From NCBI GenBank assembly GCA_030770545.1, contig CM061096.1, positions 16,721,501 to 16,785,500 of the forward strand: DNA of 64,000 bases, read 5' to 3'. Position 1 is the first letter of the stretch. Every line of letters starts with the position of its first letter. The stretch is from Macropodus opercularis (lineage: Eukaryota; Chordata; Actinopteri; Anabantiformes; Osphronemidae). Below, one piece after another: positions 59,546 to 64,000 of this stretch. Under the pieces are notes generated by a model. The model was not told the DNA's origin. It made no database searches and saw nothing but the letters and a program-made list of their open reading frames with translations. A program made the position numbers and the translations under genes.

Positions 59546-62500
59546 GGCTCCAACGACCTCCAGGCCCGTCGCTAATCCAACCCACGGCAGCACAGAGTCC
59601 GAGGTCACGTCGAGGAAGTCCCCGGAAAAACACTCATGTCAGGCGGCTCCTATGAACCTGTCTCTCACCTCGGACCCGCGTCCCCGCTGTCATGCTGGCG
59701 TCACCGCGGGCTGCGCTCGGAGCGTCGCTGACATCGTGCCGAGGTCTGTGCGCTCCGGCCCGGACCGTCTCTGCCAACACCGCGACCCCACAAGAAGCGA
59801 GCTTCTCTGCAGCTTTGGTTCCAGAGGACGAGGCGTCACGCAGACGATCAGTTCACGCACCAGTGCTCCTCGCTCGGGCTGATCCGCTTGATTCGCCGCG
59901 GAGGAAGAGCCTGTCCGGCCCCGTCAGCATCACCGTGAGTGAGGAGAGCGCGCCCCACTTGGACTCATCTCCAGAACCACATCCAGTTTGATCTTCACGG
60001 GTTCAATCATCCAGGCGCTGCTGCTCCGCCTGCACTTCCTCCGAAACTGGACGCAGCTGCGGCAGCAACGCGATATTTGTAGGCGCTTCCAGGGATTCCC
60101 TGCCGCCCCTCCTCCCACCACCAGAGGATGGAGACGAGCCACGTCGCGTTTTGGGAGGTTCTGTTCCGTTAATGAGGTCAGATCCAGAATCAGCACCACA
60201 GACAGCGACCACTGAGGCAGGCGAACAGAAAAACGCTCCATCTAGGACACGTTTCAGATTCAAACTGCACTGAACCAAAGCAAATGAGATAATATCAATA
60301 ATTCACATCTATACCTTGCAATAAAAATGAAACCAGAACATTCACAATAGTTAAATGTTCTGCTTTCAGTGAAACTGTATTAACATTTGCTTTTGACATG
60401 TGACGCATCTGCTTCTGTTTCAACAACGCTCTGTTTGCACCATAGAACTGAGGAGAACGGTTCTAGTTCCATTACTAAGACACTGATATTGGACCTACGT
60501 AATGTGTCACACTTCTGGAGCCGGGTCTGGACTGCCACTAGCTGGAGAGCTGGAGTCAGAAGAGGCCACAGGAAGGCAAAACAAAGAAATCTACTCAAAT
60601 AGCACATCGACGTCTGTAGTGAGAGGAAACTGTTCATCTTCAGCCCTTGCTCAGTCGAACTCGGCGAGTCGTTGCGTAACGCTGTAGCCAGGATTAGGAC
60701 TTTACCACAGCTGTGGCCTCACCGGTGCCGACCCGTCCGACAGGAAGCAGCCAGGGAGCCCTGCAAACGACACACCGTCCACAAAGACTGAACCTGACTG
60801 ATATTCCATCCCGTGCAGAAGAGGCCGCTGCCAGCAGGTGGTTCTTCGCTAGCTTAGGTGGCGCTGACAGGGCCGTGTGGCTGGCGAGCAGAGCCAGACA
60901 TCTCTGTGCTGATGGCAGCGCTTTGTCCTGTGGCCTGAGAACCCTGACAAACAGAACTCTCAGCGCCGTCAGCGTTCCCACATAAGGCCCTCGGATCTGG
61001 TGGGCCGAGCCAGAGAGGAGGCTGTGGACACGGAAAGCTGCGGCCGTGGGTTACGAACTGTAAAAGGCCCAGTGCAGGTCCGGACACGGTCACGGTCTGT
61101 GTACGAGCTGCTGGGTCAGTTGAACGCAACATCCTTACTTTCATTTCCTCTTACGTAACGGCTCGTAATCCCCCACAGCTCAGAGGAACAGCTGTTTAGT
61201 TTTGTTTGGAAGAGCCGCTCGTCTGTTCCACAAATCTCAAGGACAAATGGTCTTAATGACATCAGTGGTTCTGCTACCAGGGTCCCTGCTAAACAGCCAC
61301 GTTCAGCTTGTGAAGCTGCTTGCGGTGCAACATCAGAACCTTCTGGAGATGAACGCAGGATAAGATCCGCTCATTTAGCCTCGTTCTCTCCTGGCTTTGT
61401 GGCACATGTGAGCAGATGGAGCATTTCCGGATCACGGCCTCATTTCATCCAGCTGTGGATCCTGCAGCCAGTTTGATCAAAGCGCAGGAACCATTACAGA
61501 GATGTCTGGAAGTGTGACAACACCAATAACTAACTAAAAAAGACGTTTGCACTAATATTCAGGAGGATACAGTTACGTAGGAGTTTAAACTGAGTCACAT
61601 GACCTGTGTAGCAGAGGTCACGTTGGGGCTTGGTTTTGAACGCACACTTCTTGCCCCCCTCTCACCAGCTGCCTGTCTAAGGATCTGGCGCCCCCTGCCG
61701 GAATGTGGCTTTAACTATCGTGTCTGCTGTTTGTTTGGCACAGAGAACCTGGTCGTCTTGAAAACAAGATGAACCTTTTCGACACAGCTGAACCAACAGA
61801 AGCTCAGTGGCTTTAATGTCCAGTTTCTGTTGTGCTTTGTTGTTTTTCCTAGGACTCAGTTATGTAACATTAGTATTAAGCAGACTTATGCTGACTGACG
61901 TCACCAATTAAAAGACAAGCAGCGCTGAGCATTGTGGGTAATCCACAGAGTCTCATTCTGATTCAGATGGCGTCTGTTCGGCTTCCAGCCAAAGGTCTGA
62001 CACAGCAGGGGGCCTCTGCAGCGCCGCTGGCCCGGAACAGAGGGGATCGGACTATTCACGTCAACTGATCCACATGGACACAGTCACAGAGAGTCTGTGA
62101 CGTCCTTCATACACGAGACAGTTTAAGCTCAAGCATCTGCCTCACAGTTCAAACTCAAGGAAATGTGACCTGGTGGTAGATTAGAAGTGAGTCTGGAGGT
62201 AAATACAGACACGACCACAACCTGCTGCTGGACCCGCTCCAGGCGTCGGGAACCGCAGACCACTGGGTTTCCTCCTGTGCGTTATGAGCTCCAGCTCCAG
62301 GGAGGCAGACGCTATCAGATCGACCTGCTTTGAATGAAATGATTTCAGTTGTGTCTTCGTTTGCGTGATAATGTGGTGGCAGCTTTAAAGCAGCACTGGC
62401 AAAAGCGCGGCCAGTATCTATCAGTTAATGCTGGGACAAAGATGCCACAGACACTTTTCCTAAAGCTTCCTGTCGTCTCTCCCACTCGCAGGACAAGCCC

Positions 62501-64000
62501 ACAGGACGAGCTGAGGTCCCTGAACTCACCTCACCCTGTGCCACCTCCTGGACATAGCTGCCGAAGGCTCTGTCTCAGGTCAGGGTGGACACCTTGTGCT
62601 TTCTGTCGGCCTCCTGCCGGTGCTGTTGACGCACTCTGGCACCCAGCAGAGTCGGAGGATTTGCCGAGCAGATAAAGAAGCAGGTTTGAAGTGTTCCCAA
62701 CCACGAGGACCGGCTGCGTCCTGAGAGGCAGATGCTCCGTGAAAGAACCAGCATGGAGTCCGGCGCTCGGCCCGCACAAGCTCAGCGCCACAGGCGAGGA
62801 CTCGGGTTGGTGGCAAAGCGAGGAGCCTCGTCCCCGTTCGTGAGGAGCACCATCGTGATCCTGTCCACGTTTGCTGTGGCCACACTGTGGATGAGCTGTG
62901 GAAAGAACCTCCGGGAGAGACGACTGAGACCAAACGTGAGCTAAAGCAGCGAGGGGCCGCCTCGGCTGAAGACCCACACATCTCAGACTTTTAAATTCCA
63001 AAAACATGACCTGAGGCGCAAAGCAGGACACGACAGAAGCTGCAGGCCTGTGATGTGGCCACACGGAGGAGAGCGGAGCCCACGTCTCCATCACTGGACA
63101 CAAACAAAGATCGTTTAAAGTAACGTCTGAGTGGACTCTACACAATGTGATGCTGATGAATACAGTTTCAAAAGCCTGGTCCTGATCAGTCCTCTGCTTT
63201 CAGTCAGGTGACGCGTTCAGTTAACAGTTTGGTACGTGGCCGGTGAAAGGTCACAGAGTCTGACCTCCAACGTTTACACCGTCTGGCTGAGCAGCAGCAT
63301 CGCTTCACGATGAGCTTAGGGGTCTTTCCACGTTGCTGCTGCTGCAGGATAATCTGATGGATCCTCTGTACTGGAACCAGATCTATGTGTTTGCTGATTC
63401 AGAACCAATCTGCTGCCCTCCTCCAGGCTGAGGGGTGTAATCGAAAATGACTGTGACTTTCTTGAGCTCAGCAGGACGAGCTGAACATGATAACAAGTTT
63501 CATTTCTGCAAATATGCAGCACCTTGAACTTTGCTTGTGCCAACAATAGCCGGGAAACAGGTGTTTCCGTCTACTTTTATCACATCCCTGTGCAAATGTT
63601 CTTTGTGCTCTTCCTCTGGCTGCTAAGGTGCTTGGTGTAAATTCGTACCTTCAAGCTTAAATAAAATAGACAACTGCGATTTCTTCATCAATTCTACTGA
63701 TAAAATGGGGATGAATGAGAAATAAATCCAGGTTCCAAATGACAACGTGTGTTTATGCTCTAAAGCTTCTCAACGGGCTTTTAATGCTGGTGTGGGTCTC
63801 GTGTTTGGTGTCACTTCACTGCCCAGCGCTCAGGTTCCCCAATAAACAGATTTGGTCGACTTATTCTGGGCCCAAGCTACAGAAACGTTCCAGACCTGCG
63901 ACGGACCCAGCGGATCATCTGCCCGAGCCGCTTCTCTGTCCTCGCCTTTGTTCATCTGTGAGTGCTACTGGTTCCGCTCCACCTTTGAGCTGCTGTGATG
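59546..64000. other. mast1 5' UTR/promoter side and right flank, no further gene
   Basis: About 59.55-60.2 kb is CpG-richer and probably holds the mast1 5' UTR and promoter. Beyond it I recognise no coding exon or RNA gene. The longest open frame (62531-63145, minus, 204 codons) resembles no family I know and has no supporting signal. Confidence 0.4.

Noticed and set aside
62531..63145. 204-codon open frame on the minus strand in the right flank
   Set aside because: No recognisable domain, biased composition, no splice partners. A lineage-specific gene or lncRNA cannot be excluded but nothing supports it.

Overview
This window is vertebrate nuclear DNA, almost certainly from a ray-finned (teleost) fish. 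It has short GT-AG introns, proteins close to human orthologues, CA and TA microsatellites and small DNA-transposon relics, with no bacterial gene layout. I reconstructed seven protein-coding genes by joining exons whose reading phases agree across every junction. All seven look intact; none is truncated or frameshifted.

Layout, left to right. 1-2700: no coding exon recognised. 2716-3840 (+): s1pr5-type sphingosine-1-phosphate receptor in one coding exon, 3' UTR to about 4.86 kb. 6648-8454 (-): spc24, an NDC80-complex kinetochore subunit, 5 exons. 9243-9791: a large TA/TAGA satellite. 10014-14749 (-): kri1, ribosome biogenesis, 18 exons. 17170-23040 (-): ldlr, low-density-lipoprotein receptor, 18 exons, with an SREBP-type sterol response element upstream. 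25232-34613 (-): smarca4/BRG1, the SWI/SNF ATPase, 33 coding exons plus a likely non-coding first exon near 36 kb. 36883-39737 (-): atg4d, an autophagy cysteine protease, 10 coding exons. 42398-59545 (-): mast1, a microtubule-associated Ser/Thr kinase with a PDZ domain, 27 exons, whose first two tiny exons lie 5-7 kb upstream of the rest. 59.6-64 kb: mast1 promoter side, no further gene recognised.

The genes do not form a pathway or operon. Their link is position: the orthologues of all seven lie on human 19p13.2-p13.13, so this is a conserved syntenic block compressed into 60 kb. Six genes run on the minus strand and s1pr5 runs convergently toward spc24.

I found no novel molecular system. 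The best leads are the ldlr promoter (an SRE, a pyrimidine-rich Sp1-type site and a TATA-like element in the same order as the human promoter as I recall it), a TA-flanked miniature inverted-repeat element filling most of ldlr intron 3, two GC-AG introns, an overlapping uORF with a strong start context at atg4d, and a MAST3-like N-terminus on mast1. No database search was possible; family assignments rest on recognising the protein sequences.
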